Source: Bacteroidia bacterium (GTDB lineage: Bacteria > Bacteroidota > Bacteroidia > NS11-12g > UBA9320). From it: a DNA stretch of 32,500 nucleotides. The translations under genes were made by a program, and so were the position numbers. The DNA is taken from positions 1-32,500 of the forward strand of contig JAFMCI010000021.1 in NCBI GenBank assembly GCA_017857855.1, in the 5' to 3' direction. Below, piece after piece: positions 1-8,315 of the stretch. Position 1 is the stretch's first letter, and every line of letters begins with the position of its first letter. The notes under the pieces were generated by a model, which was not told where the DNA came from, searched no databases, and saw only the letters and a list, made by a program, of their open reading frames with translations.

Positions 1-1881
1 AAAGGTCCTGCTAAAATATCTCGAGATGACACCAAGCGAAGAATTGTAATAGGTGTGAACGTTCGAAATCGTGATCTTGAATCGGTAGTAGTGGACGTGC
101 AAGCCTTGATAAGTGCTAATATTAAATTACCGCCGGGATACGCGGTGGAATATGGAGGTCAGTTTGAAAACTTACAAAACGCAACTAAGCGATTAACCAT
201 TGTAGTTCCGATTGCACTTTTGCTTATTTTTATACTCTTATATTTTGCCTTAGGTACCATTAAAGAAGCCATGCTGGTATTTACCGCAGTTCCGCTGTCG
301 GCAGTGGGTGGCGTGTTATTTCTATATCTCCGAGACTTGCCTTTTAGTATTTCTGCGGGGGTTGGCTTTATCGCTCTATTTGGTATTGCTGTGCTGAATG
401 GCATCGTACTGATAGAAGAATTTAGAGAACTTAAAAACACAACAGATATGAACACAAATGAGAGAGTTATTGCAGGTACTATTATGCGATTGCGTCCGGT
501 ATTGCTTACTGCTATGGCCGCAGCTTTAGGATTTTTACCTATGGCGCTTTCAACTTTGGCAGGCGCCGAAGTACAACGACCGCTGGCAACCGTCGTTATT
601 GGAGGATTATTTACGGCTACTATCCTTACCCTCTTTGTAATTCCGGTGCTGTATAGCATTTTTGAAGAACGCAGTTTTAAACTGGCTAAAAAGCCTATGA
701 TGGTGTTGGTCTTATTAGGTATAGGATTGTCGTTGAATGCGCAAGAACAACAAGTTATTAGCCTGGACCAGGCAATAACCATAGCGTTAAGCAACAATAA
801 AGATTTAGCGCAAAATGACGTGCAAATAGCCAAAGCAGAGGCACAAACAACATTAAGGCCAGATAAGACCAATCTTTACTACAACCAAGACGCCAATAAT
901 ATTGCCGAAAACGGTGTGGCTATTCAAGTGTGGGGCGTGAGTCAACAATCTGCTTTTCCTACGTTATATCATAAAACGAAACAACTGAACGAAGCCGTCG
1001 TGAAAACCCAAAACGCAAATAAGGCTTTGAATGTGTTTGAACTTAAAAAAGAAATAACACTTGTTTACAATCGCATCCTGACTGCTAAAGAAGAAGTGAG
1101 GTTAAACCGTTACATCGACAGCATGTACGCGCATTTTAGCACCGCTGCTAAACGTCGTTATGAGCTAGGTGAAATCAATAACTTAGAAAGCTTAATGGCC
1201 GAAAGTAAGTACCAAGATCAACATACAAAACTAGCCCAATCGGAGGCCGTTTTGCGTGCTAGGTTACTCGAACTCAACACGTGGCTACAAACCAATGACA
1301 GGTATGACATACCGGAACAATCGTTAACCAAAAGTACTCTACACACTAAGGAGTTTACATCTACACCAATGCATTCATTAATCTCTAGCTTGGATAATGA
1401 GGCTCAAAAGAAACTAGGCGTGAGTAAGCAACAACTACTACCTGATTTGCAAGCTTCTTATTTTCAAGGCAGCAATAACGCTCCTTATTCTCCCTATGGC
1501 AAGGTGTACCGAGGTGTTCAGGCAGGAATTGCCATTCCTTTGTTCTACGGAGTTCAAAAAGCAGAAATCAAAACTGCCAAACTAGAACTTAAACGGATGG
1601 CACTGGTAGAAGAGAATTACATTTTACAGTATCAAAACCAACAGCAAATACTCCAAGAACAATTGCGCATGAAGGATGCTGCTTTAACCTTGTATGAAAC
1701 CAACACTAAGTCATTAGCAGACGCTATATGGACAACAGCCATGCGTTCTTACGAGGAAGGCGAAATAGGTTACATGACCTTAATACAGAGTTTAGATCAC
1801 GCTAAGTCTCTAGAATTAAATTATATACAAAACGTATCGGATTACAATCAAATCGTAATCTCAATCCAATATCTTAATTAA
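1..1881 (+). CDS. CusA/CzcA-type RND efflux pump fused to TolC-like outer-membrane channel, 5' partial
   Basis: The frame is open from base 1 (first codons read KGPAKISRDD, typical of the CusA periplasmic region), so the gene starts upstream of the window; the GTG at 55 is internal. Bases 1 to about 680 encode the last part of an inner-membrane, proton-driven heavy-metal RND pump: a short periplasmic stretch, then the C-terminal transmembrane block (VVPIALLLIFILLYF to FVIPVLYSIFEE). From about 688 there is a lysine pair, a hydrophobic run and NAQ (688-744), which looks like an internal signal peptide, followed by a TolC-type outer membrane factor of about 380 residues with long helices. Such CusA-TolC fusions are known in Bacteroidota. 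The adaptor gene follows 5 nt downstream. The metal cannot be read, because the substrate-binding methionines and the TM4 acidic motif lie outside the window. Family call is firm; substrate is unknown. Confidence 0.9.
   Translation, partial: KGPAKISRDDTKRRIVIGVNVRNRDLESVVVDVQALISANIKLPPGYAVEYGGQFENLQNATKRLTIVVPIALLLIFILLYFALGTIKEAMLVFTAVPLSAVGGVLFLYLRDLPFSISAGVGFIALFGIAVLNGIVLIEEFRELKNTTDMNTNERVIAGTIMRLRPVLLTAMAAALGFLPMALSTLAGAEVQRPLATVVIGGLFTATILTLFVIPVLYSIFEERSFKLAKKPMMVLVLLGIGLSLNAQEQQVISLDQAITIALSNNKDLAQNDVQIAKAEAQTTLRPDKTNLYYNQDANNIAENGVAIQVWGVSQQSAFPTLYHKTKQLNEAVVKTQNANKALNVFELKKEITLVYNRILTAKEEVRLNRYIDSMYAHFSTAAKRRYELGEINNLESLMAESKYQDQHTKLAQSEAVLRARLLELNTWLQTNDRYDIPEQSLTKSTLHTKEFTSTPMHSLISSLDNEAQKKLGVSKQQLLPDLQASYFQGSNNAPYSPYGKVYRGVQAGIAIPLFYGVQKAEIKTAKLELKRMALVEENYILQYQNQQQILQEQLRMKDAALTLYETNTKSLADAIWTTAMRSYEEGEIGYMTLIQSLDHAKSLELNYIQNVSDYNQIVISIQYLN
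688..744 (+). other. Internal signal-peptide-like segment at the RND/TolC junction
   Basis: The translated segment KKPMMVLVLLGIGLSLNAQ has a positive n-region, a hydrophobic core and an A-x-A-like end (NAQ). It lies exactly where pump homology ends and channel homology begins. It could act as a signal-anchor or be cleaved so that the TolC part is released to the outer membrane; this is inference from the pattern only. Confidence 0.6.
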
Positions 1882-1886
1882 AAAGA

Positions 1887-3008
1887 ATGAAAAAATCAAT
1901 CTATTCCATAGCTATAATCGGACTATTTGCTGCTTGTTCTAGTAGCGAAAATCCTACGAGTGATGAAAATAACGTAAGTACTTCATCGCTTATCGAAGTG
2001 AGCAATGCACAATTTGAGGCGAATCAACTTAGTTTAGCTTCCCCCCAACCCTTTACATTTACTTCTACCATTAAATGTACAGGAAAAGTGGATGTTCCGC
2101 CTGAATTTATGGCATCTATTAGCACCTACTATCAAGGATATGTAAAAGGAATAAAGCTCATAGAAGGTGAGTTTGTAAACAAAGGGCAATTATTATTTGT
2201 CCTAGAAAACCCAGAATACTTGCAAATACAGCAAGATTTCTTAGAGGCGAAAGAACAGTTAGTCTATTTAAAAAGCGAATACGATCGTCAAAAAACTTTG
2301 GCAAATGAGAATATTTCTGCACAGAAAAACTACCTCAAAGCCAAATCGGATTACGCTGTTAATAGTACACGCTATGAAGCGTTAAAAAAGAAGTTGAGCT
2401 TAATGGGAATTAGTACCGCTTCCCTAGACAACTCTAGCCTACAATCATCTATACATATTACGGCCCCCATTTCAGGCTACGTAAGCAGTATTAATGTAAG
2501 CCAAGGTAAAGTCTTGAGTCCAAATGAAGTTGCCCTAATCATTACCAATACCGAGCACTTACATGTCGAAATAATGGTATTTGAAAAGGACATACTAAAG
2601 GTTGTAAAAGGGCAAAAGATTCATTATAAATTTGCAGGAAGCTCTAAAGAATTAGGCGGCGAAGTGCATTTGGTAAGCAGAGCAGTAACTCAAGGTGCAG
2701 GAGCCATTAGCGTTCACGGACACATCAACAATTCTGATGAATTAAAGAACATGTACCCTGGAATGTTTGTAGAAGCAGAAATCATAACAGAAGCCAACAA
2801 TCAACTAGGCTTACCCGAAAGCAGTGTCATAGAAATAGAAGGCAAATTTTACGTTTTACGCTTGAAGGAAAAGAATGCTAAATCGTATAATTTCGAAAAA
2901 CAAGAAGTGACCATAGTAGACAAAAGCAATGGATACGTGCATTTAGAAGGAATTAAAGAAGGAGATCAAGTCTTAAGCAAAGGAGCTTTCGATCTACTTA
3001 CAGAATAA
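1887..3008 (+). CDS. RND efflux periplasmic adaptor (CusB/HlyD-like membrane fusion protein), lipoprotein
   Basis: This 373-residue protein bridges the inner-membrane pump and outer-membrane channel. It begins with a lipoprotein signal, MKKSIYSIAI followed by lipobox FAAC (Cys17), so it is probably anchored by lipid. Next come a barrel-sandwich half (about 60-105, with GYVKGIKLIEGEFVNKGQLL), a helical hairpin (about 108-165), the second lipoyl half (HITAPISGYVSSINVSQGKVL) and beta-barrel and membrane-proximal domains at the C-terminus. The ATG lies 5 nt after the stop of the fused pump-channel gene, so the two are surely co-transcribed. No N-terminal metal-binding domain and no His- or Met-rich stretch is visible, so the sequence does not identify the metal. 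Confidence 0.9.
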   Translation: MKKSIYSIAIIGLFAACSSSENPTSDENNVSTSSLIEVSNAQFEANQLSLASPQPFTFTSTIKCTGKVDVPPEFMASISTYYQGYVKGIKLIEGEFVNKGQLLFVLENPEYLQIQQDFLEAKEQLVYLKSEYDRQKTLANENISAQKNYLKAKSDYAVNSTRYEALKKKLSLMGISTASLDNSSLQSSIHITAPISGYVSSINVSQGKVLSPNEVALIITNTEHLHVEIMVFEKDILKVVKGQKIHYKFAGSSKELGGEVHLVSRAVTQGAGAISVHGHINNSDELKNMYPGMFVEAEIITEANNQLGLPESSVIEIEGKFYVLRLKEKNAKSYNFEKQEVTIVDKSNGYVHLEGIKEGDQVLSKGAFDLLTE

Positions 3009-3019
3009 CTAAAAAACAA

Positions 3020-3484
3020 ATGAAAAGAAACATTATCACTATTATGCTAATGGCTATACTAGGTATGGTCTCCATCCAATCCTGCGAGAAAGAAAAAGGA
3101 GCAAGCGTTACAAATATTAGCGCTGCAGGTAAAACCAAGAGTCACAATATGGGCCAAAACTGTATGAACTGTCACAAATCTGGCGGTGAAGGAGAAGGTT
3201 GGTTTAATGCAGCGGGAACCGTTTACAATGAAGCAGGCACAGCTACTTTAAAAAGTGGAACCGTAGAACTTTACACAGGCCCAAATTCTACAGGAAATCT
3301 GCGCGGTACAATTATAGTAGACGGATTAGGTAATTTTTATACCACAGAAGCAATTAATTTTAGTGGTGGCTTATATCCTAGCGTAAAAGGAAGTACCATT
3401 ACGCAGCACATGAGCACTACCATTTCAAATGGTCAATGCAACAGTTGCCATGGTGTATCCACAAATAAGCTTTGGACTAAATAA
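3020..3484 (+). CDS. Small lipoprotein with two CxxCH haem-binding motifs
   Basis: This 154-residue protein starts with a lipoprotein signal ending SIQSC (Cys22). It carries two c-type haem sites, CMNCH at 48-52 and CNSCH at 140-144, about 90 residues apart. Between them lies a beta-rich segment (GTVYNEAGTAT to GLYPSVKG) resembling a small carboxypeptidase-regulatory or transthyretin-like fold. The protein is probably periplasmic or outer-membrane attached and diheme, or a one-domain cytochrome with a split arrangement. It starts 11 nt after the adaptor gene, so it belongs to the efflux operon. The role is unknown: redox handling of the metal, electron delivery to a periplasmic partner, or metal sensing are all possible. 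The CxxCH motifs are seen directly; haem attachment is inferred from them. Confidence 0.75.
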   Translation: MKRNIITIMLMAILGMVSIQSCEKEKGASVTNISAAGKTKSHNMGQNCMNCHKSGGEGEGWFNAAGTVYNEAGTATLKSGTVELYTGPNSTGNLRGTIIVDGLGNFYTTEAINFSGGLYPSVKGSTITQHMSTTISNGQCNSCHGVSTNKLWTK

Positions 3485-3499
3485 CTAAGGTTATCTTTG
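3472..3499 (+). promoter_or_regulatory. Bacteroidetes-type promoter for the DUF2231-like gene
   Basis: TTG at 3472-3474 and TATCTTTG at 3492-3499 are 17 nt apart, matching the Bacteroidetes -33/-7 consensus (TTG, 17-23 nt, TAnnTTTG). The -33 part lies in the last codons of the cytochrome gene. The ATG at 3513 is 13 nt beyond the -7 element, so the gene can be transcribed independently of the efflux genes. Confidence 0.55.
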
Positions 3500-3512
3500 A
3501 CTACCTCAAATT

Positions 3513-3977
3513 ATGAACGGAGTACACATACATCTAGTCGTTAATCATTTTCCGATTATCACCCCCATTCTTGCATTACTCATACTAATCGCAGGTTTTA
3601 TTTTTAAATCACAGATTGTAAAAAGAGTAGCTTTTGCCCTTTTTATTTTTGGCTCATTATTCACATTTGCGGCTATGGCCACAGGTGATGGAGCTGAAGA
3701 CTTTGCAGAAGAATTAGAAATAGCAAGTCATCTCACCATTCACGCACACGAAGAACACGCAGAGATTTTTGCCATCCTTTCGTACGTGCTGGGCGCATTT
3801 TCGCTAGTCAGTTTATGGTCTAATATTAAAGGCAAAGACTTTGCAAAAGTCCTGGCCTACGTTACCATGGCATTCAGTCTCATCGTCATTTATTATGCGC
3901 AGCAGACTGGTTCTTCGGGCGGAGAAATACGTCACACAGAACTGTATGAGACTGCGCTTAGGGATAACAACGAATAA
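3513..3977 (+). CDS. DUF2231-like four-helix membrane protein
   Basis: This 154-residue integral membrane protein has four predicted helices (about 13-31, 37-57, 83-103, 111-130). It opens with MNGVHIHLVVNHFPI, resembling the histidine-plus-FP opening of DUF2231 proteins. Several histidines (5, 7, 12 near helix 1; 73, 77, 79, 82 before helix 3) lie at the same membrane face, and there is an acidic loop EDFAEELE. Such histidines could bind haem or metal, which fits the neighbouring CxxCH lipoprotein and metal-type efflux genes. The gap to the cytochrome gene is 28 nt and contains part of its own promoter. Function is not known. The DUF assignment is from pattern memory only. Confidence 0.7.
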   Translation: MNGVHIHLVVNHFPIITPILALLILIAGFIFKSQIVKRVAFALFIFGSLFTFAAMATGDGAEDFAEELEIASHLTIHAHEEHAEIFAILSYVLGAFSLVSLWSNIKGKDFAKVLAYVTMAFSLIVIYYAQQTGSSGGEIRHTELYETALRDNNE

Positions 3978-4003
3978 CCCATAACAGGATTTAGCTAACA
4001 CCC

Positions 4004-4043
4004 AATCTGGTGCATTATCGAATTAATTGTAATGCACCAGATT
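4004..4043. terminator. Bidirectional terminator hairpin overlapping a stop codon
   Basis: AATCTGGTGCATTA (4004-4017) and its exact complement TAATGCACCAGATT (4030-4043) form a perfect 14-bp stem with a 12-nt loop between two convergent genes. The stem includes the TAA stop (4017-4015, minus strand) and the last codons (KSGAL) of the minus-strand gene. A run of T and A follows on the plus side; no long U tract is seen on the minus side. Confidence 0.6.
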
Positions 4044-7000
4044 TATTTTGCCAAGTATCATTCTCGGTTGTTTTGTAGCGCATTACATAGCTATACACCC
4101 CTTGCGGAGCATCTCTGCCGTCATATAGTCCATCCCACCCTAGTTCTGCACTATTACTTTCAAAAACTTTGGCTCCCCATCTATTATAGATTGACAGCGT
4201 GTACTTCTCAAAGTTAATTAAGGTAGGCTTGAAAATATCATTTAATCCGTCACCGTTGGGTGAAAATGCATTTGGAATAAAGCTTTTACTAATACAATCC
4301 GGTCTAATTACAAATTTGTCTGAACCCACGCAGCCAAGTGTACTGGTTACTGTAACAGTATAGGTGGTTTGTTCGGAAGCCCATATGGTTTTTGAGGTTT
4401 CGCCAAAAGGTTGCCATAGATAATCCATTCCAGCATTTCCCGCATCCAATAGTAAATTAAATTCACCACACAACGTGGTATCTGGGCCTAAATCAACAAT
4501 TGGATTTTGACCTAATGTAAATCGAACACTGTCTGAAACTAAGTCGCATTTATTAGAAATTGTAACCCAATGTAAACCACTGGTGGCGATAGTATTTTGA
4601 TTAGTCGTATTCCCATTAGACCATAAATAGGTTTCACTATTACCCGGCAAGCCAACGTTGTAAGTGACACTTTGTATTTGCTCACAAAAGACTTTATCCT
4701 CCTTTAAATCTACCTGAGGACTAGCTAATTTGTCTACCACTATACTATCTGTAACGCTACCACAGTAATTACTTACCTTAAGTTTATAGATGCCTGGTTG
4801 GCTAATGCTCAATATGGAATCCATAGATCCAGAGTTCCATAAATACATGCAATTGGCTCCTAAACCTCCATTTACGTTCCAATTTATCTGATCACAAAAA
4901 ACACTGTCTTCTGGTAATTTTAGGATAAGACTCTTGAGCAGATATAGATTGATAGTGTCTCTATCTACGCCACATTTATTTTTGATTTCAGCCCAATAAA
5001 CACCCGGCTGATTAATTACTCTGCTCGCCGAATTTGTATTGTCACTCCAAGTATACAGATCATTATCGCTAAAACTAGGAAGGTTTATTGGTAACAAAAG
5101 ATTATCACAAAAGGTAGTATCGTTGGCTAAGTTAAAATCTGGCGTTTTAAAGAGGGTAACTTTGAGCGTATCCATAGCTATTCCACACTTATTTTGTGCT
5201 TTCACCTCAACCGTTTGAGGAAATTTAAGCGTAATAGAATCTAAACTGGCAAAATTCTGTGTGCCTGTTTCCAAATTGGTAGAGCTGTACGCCTCTCTAT
5301 TATCAGACATCCCATATTTTATGGTCCAATTAATTTGATTGCAAAATGCACTATCATCTGGCAATCTGATGCTCGGAGTAATCAATTTACGAATAGTTAT
5401 TTCCGAAGAATCTATGCCACATACATTAGCACCTACTACTTTAAAAAAGCCAGTGTCCTTTATAGTTAAAAATGAGGTTGTATCTCCCGTATTCCAACTA
5501 TAAACCTCTTCATTAATTAGGCTATCTCCAACGCGTAGCGTCCATGAAATCGTGTTGCAAAATACACTATCTCGTGGAAGGGTAACATCAGGAGTGAGCT
5601 TGTAACCAATGTTTATCGTATCGTATTTTGTACCACAATGTGGCGTCTCTATTTTTACCCAATATTGCGACGGATCACTGACTTGAATAGCTTTAACCTT
5701 ATCTCCGGTGCTCCAGGTATAGTTTGCAAGCATACTATCATTTCCAGCGTCTAAAAAAAGCGTGGGCATGATATCACAATAAACAGAATCCGAGGGCAAT
5801 ACAGGAACTTTTGGCCTGTATTCCAATTTAATATAAATTGAATCTCTTACAGTATCACAGCCATAGGTAGCCTGTACAAAAAGAGGTCCTGCTTTTTCCA
5901 CGATGATTACCGATTCTTTTTTGCCATTAGACCAAATAATATCTGCTCCAATATTTTTGGCATTTAAAATCTCAAAAACTTGATCACACTCGATTATGGT
6001 ATCCTCAAGGCTTAAATCTATGGCGTCGGTATAAAGAGTGTCCCTGAACTTAGAAATAAAGCCGGTCCAAAAAAATCCAGTACTTGAAGATGATTTTGAC
6101 TGTTTATAGGCACCCGTTGTGGTAGGATAATCTGAAGAAGCAGTAAATCCACCATACAGAATATTGGTAAAACAGCTTATGCGTTTTAATTTATTGGCAC
6201 CTGGAATTTCAAAACTGGAGCCACCGTAATACGTACCATATAGCAACTTGCTTCCAAAGTAGTCGAGCTTGGTAATGGTTGCAGCTGTATTCCAATAAGA
6301 ACCAGAGTTACTACTCGGATTTGTGGTCATAAGGGCATCGGAAGTTACAGGATAGTCTGTAGAGCGCGTTATTCCGCAAATTATAGCTTCTTCTCTTACG
6401 TTAGCAGCTATCCTGATGTTTGAATTGTAGATATAACCAGAATAGTATATTTCATCTCCAGACCCACCTAAATACGTTGAGTAAATCACGTTTTGGCCTC
6501 CAGGATTCATCTTCACAATAACTGCTTCCGACATACCTCTTGAGGTTTTTTGATAAGCACTAGACGTGGTATAAAAATTACTGGATTTACTAATCCCAGC
6601 TACATAAGCTTCGTTTTTTTTGTTTATGTAAACCCCTTCAAACCAGTCCTCTCCGCTGCCTCCCATCATTTGACTGTAACTTAGTGAAGTTCCCGTAGGA
6701 TTAAACTTACAAATAAAACCGTCTGAAGTGCCGCTAAGACTTGAATTGAATATTCCTGACCCATCGGTTGTTGGAAAATTAGTGGAAGTCGTTTTACCCA
6801 CAATAAAAATATCTCTGTTAGGCCCAAGAGCTACCTGATAGGCTACATCGTCATAAACACCACCAATAAATGTGGAGAATACCAACCCAGAGCCGTCAGG
6901 TTTCATTTTGGTTAGAAACGCATCACCCGTATTATACCAACCAAAATTATTCGAAGCTCCTCCAAAAGTAGTTTGATACGCTCCTGTTGTAACCGGAAAA

Positions 7001-8301
7001 TCAGGTGAACTCGTTTGACCTGTGATATAAACGTAATTGGAATCATCGAGTACCATAGACTGAATTAAGTCTGACTTCGAGCCACCCAAAAACGTTGAAA
7101 AAATCAACGAATCTCCATTTTTAGAAAATTTAGTAACGTAACCCGCAAAATAATTACCTGCTCCGTTATTGATATTAGGTGTTTTATCAAAGGCATTAAC
7201 CGTAACCGGAAAGTCTGAGCTATAGGTGAAACCAGAAACAACAGGCTGTTCCTGAGCATTTACTGCCAGTGCAAAACAATACTCGTAATTAGAGCCTCCT
7301 AAATACGAAAACCAAATTATGCTATCTCCTGCAGGTGTGAGTTTACAGATAAAAGCGTCATAATACCCATTGGTACTGGTATCATACGTATTTATGGTAC
7401 TGGGAAATCGATCATTGGTCATCCCAGCCACGTAAACACTATTATTAGCGTCAATATCTAAATCATATACCCACGTATAGCCAAAACCCGTTGTTGTACG
7501 CCCAGTACCATAAAAATAGCTACTCCAATCTACATAAATGGGGTCCAAGATAATTTCTTCGGCAGCCACGTTAAAATCCGCATCGAATTTCAAAGTATCG
7601 CCCTTTAGCGCGTAGTCTATTCTTACCTCATTCTTATTTCGTTTCACAAAGGAATAAGGTGCTTTTTCATGAATGGTTCCAAGCTCAGTAACATATGATA
7701 AATTGCCATTCTCTAGTATATCTATGTCCTGAACCCCATGATAAATGATGGCAATGTCAGAGAGTTTCGCGTTTGGATGCAGAATAAAATCATATTTTAG
7801 CTCGTGGTCTTCTGACTTATAAAATACCAAATCAATATTGGGATAGATATTTTCATAAAATATTGATGCCGTATTTCGCTGTTTAATTGAACTTCCATTA
7901 GCTCGAAAACTACTTACGTTACTCGTGGTTAATACCTCCTTATTTTGAACAAAGGCGCTTTTAGCACCCGCAAATTCTAAAGACCAAGTGACATATTCAA
8001 ATTGAACAGATTCCTCTATTTTTTGTGGATTAAACTCCGTTTTGGCTTTTCGAACACTAAATCTTACCTGATTTTTATAAAAATCAACACAGGCATTTCC
8101 ATTCGTAAACCTGTATTCAAATGGATCGTCATATTGCCCATCGTTTTTCTCAAAAAGAGAACTAGACAACAAGTGACTCATGATTTTTTGCGCAGCAGTA
8201 TCTTTTTTAGATATATTTTGGTCTGCATTCTTACCTTTGACCGTAGAACAGCATAAAAGCAAAAAGACAAAGGTCATAAAATAGCTTTTTACCCAAGGCA
8301 T
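4015..8301 (-). CDS. Giant secreted protein: beta-propeller, Ig-like repeats and T9SS type B sorting domain
   Basis: About 1428 residues, exported and probably displayed on the cell surface. After a signal peptide (SYFMTFVFLLLCCSTVKG) comes an N-terminal beta domain of about 200 residues (EKNDGQYDDPFEYRF, of the type before SBBP repeats). Then come seven SBBP-type propeller blades marked by (F/Y)STYLGG-like motifs, eight Ig/PKD-like units of about 75 residues, and a C-terminal domain with SFIPNAFSPNGDGLNDIFKP, YNRWGAKVFES and GVYSYVMRY. That last domain is the gliding-motility-associated C-terminal domain (TIGR04131 type), a signal for type IX secretion. I start at ATG 8301; the longer open frame begins at a TTG (8310) that is part of the -7 element. 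The ligand or substrate is unknown; no catalytic motif is seen. Adhesion is a guess. Confidence 0.88.
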   Translation of the reverse strand: MPWVKSYFMTFVFLLLCCSTVKGKNADQNISKKDTAAQKIMSHLLSSSLFEKNDGQYDDPFEYRFTNGNACVDFYKNQVRFSVRKAKTEFNPQKIEESVQFEYVTWSLEFAGAKSAFVQNKEVLTTSNVSSFRANGSSIKQRNTASIFYENIYPNIDLVFYKSEDHELKYDFILHPNAKLSDIAIIYHGVQDIDILENGNLSYVTELGTIHEKAPYSFVKRNKNEVRIDYALKGDTLKFDADFNVAAEEIILDPIYVDWSSYFYGTGRTTTGFGYTWVYDLDIDANNSVYVAGMTNDRFPSTINTYDTSTNGYYDAFICKLTPAGDSIIWFSYLGGSNYEYCFALAVNAQEQPVVSGFTYSSDFPVTVNAFDKTPNINNGAGNYFAGYVTKFSKNGDSLIFSTFLGGSKSDLIQSMVLDDSNYVYITGQTSSPDFPVTTGAYQTTFGGASNNFGWYNTGDAFLTKMKPDGSGLVFSTFIGGVYDDVAYQVALGPNRDIFIVGKTTSTNFPTTDGSGIFNSSLSGTSDGFICKFNPTGTSLSYSQMMGGSGEDWFEGVYINKKNEAYVAGISKSSNFYTTSSAYQKTSRGMSEAVIVKMNPGGQNVIYSTYLGGSGDEIYYSGYIYNSNIRIAANVREEAIICGITRSTDYPVTSDALMTTNPSSNSGSYWNTAATITKLDYFGSKLLYGTYYGGSSFEIPGANKLKRISCFTNILYGGFTASSDYPTTTGAYKQSKSSSSTGFFWTGFISKFRDTLYTDAIDLSLEDTIIECDQVFEILNAKNIGADIIWSNGKKESVIIVEKAGPLFVQATYGCDTVRDSIYIKLEYRPKVPVLPSDSVYCDIMPTLFLDAGNDSMLANYTWSTGDKVKAIQVSDPSQYWVKIETPHCGTKYDTINIGYKLTPDVTLPRDSVFCNTISWTLRVGDSLINEEVYSWNTGDTTSFLTIKDTGFFKVVGANVCGIDSSEITIRKLITPSIRLPDDSAFCNQINWTIKYGMSDNREAYSSTNLETGTQNFASLDSITLKFPQTVEVKAQNKCGIAMDTLKVTLFKTPDFNLANDTTFCDNLLLPINLPSFSDNDLYTWSDNTNSASRVINQPGVYWAEIKNKCGVDRDTINLYLLKSLILKLPEDSVFCDQINWNVNGGLGANCMYLWNSGSMDSILSISQPGIYKLKVSNYCGSVTDSIVVDKLASPQVDLKEDKVFCEQIQSVTYNVGLPGNSETYLWSNGNTTNQNTIATSGLHWVTISNKCDLVSDSVRFTLGQNPIVDLGPDTTLCGEFNLLLDAGNAGMDYLWQPFGETSKTIWASEQTTYTVTVTSTLGCVGSDKFVIRPDCISKSFIPNAFSPNGDGLNDIFKPTLINFEKYTLSIYNRWGAKVFESNSAELGWDGLYDGRDAPQGVYSYVMRYKTTENDTWQNKSGALQLIR
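4293..6026 (-). repeat. Eight degenerate Ig/PKD-like protein repeats inside the T9SS protein
   Basis: Eight successive units of roughly 70-78 residues share the pattern LP-x-D-S-x-F-C, then Y-x-W-S-x-G-x-T, a turn (PGxYWV) and CG-xxx-DT/S-I. Each has one Cys near the start and one near the end, probably a disulphide per unit. The DNA repeats are strongly diverged, which suggests old duplications rather than recent expansion. Unit 4 is slightly longer and lacks the WS motif. Confidence 0.75.
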
Positions 8302-8307
8302 ATAGAA

Positions 8308-8315
8308 CAAAAGTA
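8308..8315 (-). promoter_or_regulatory. -7 promoter element (TACTTTTG) of the T9SS protein gene
   Basis: On the minus strand TACTTTTG lies 6 nt before ATG 8301 and matches TAnnTTTG. No perfect TTG lies at the -33 distance. The 14-bp gap between the divergent start codons consists mostly of this element. Confidence 0.45.

Noticed and set aside
55-57. GTG as the start of the first gene
   Set aside because: The frame is open back to base 1 and the codons before it encode conserved pump sequence (GPAKISRDD), so the gene begins upstream of the window.
159-872. Minus-strand open frame of 237 codons opposite the RND/TolC gene
   Set aside because: It is antisense to clearly conserved coding sequence and its translation shows no recognisable fold. 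The same holds for the antisense frames inside the T9SS, guaA, exporter and outer-membrane genes.
5300-6026. Possible tandem DNA repeat array or CRISPR-like periodicity
   Set aside because: The periodicity of about 220 nt is at protein level only (Ig-like units); the DNA copies are too diverged and there are no short identical repeats with spacers.
8308-8310. TTG start three codons before the ATG of the T9SS protein
   Set aside because: It is the TTG of the -7 element TACTTTTG; the ATG at 8301 follows 6 nt later and gives a normal signal peptide.
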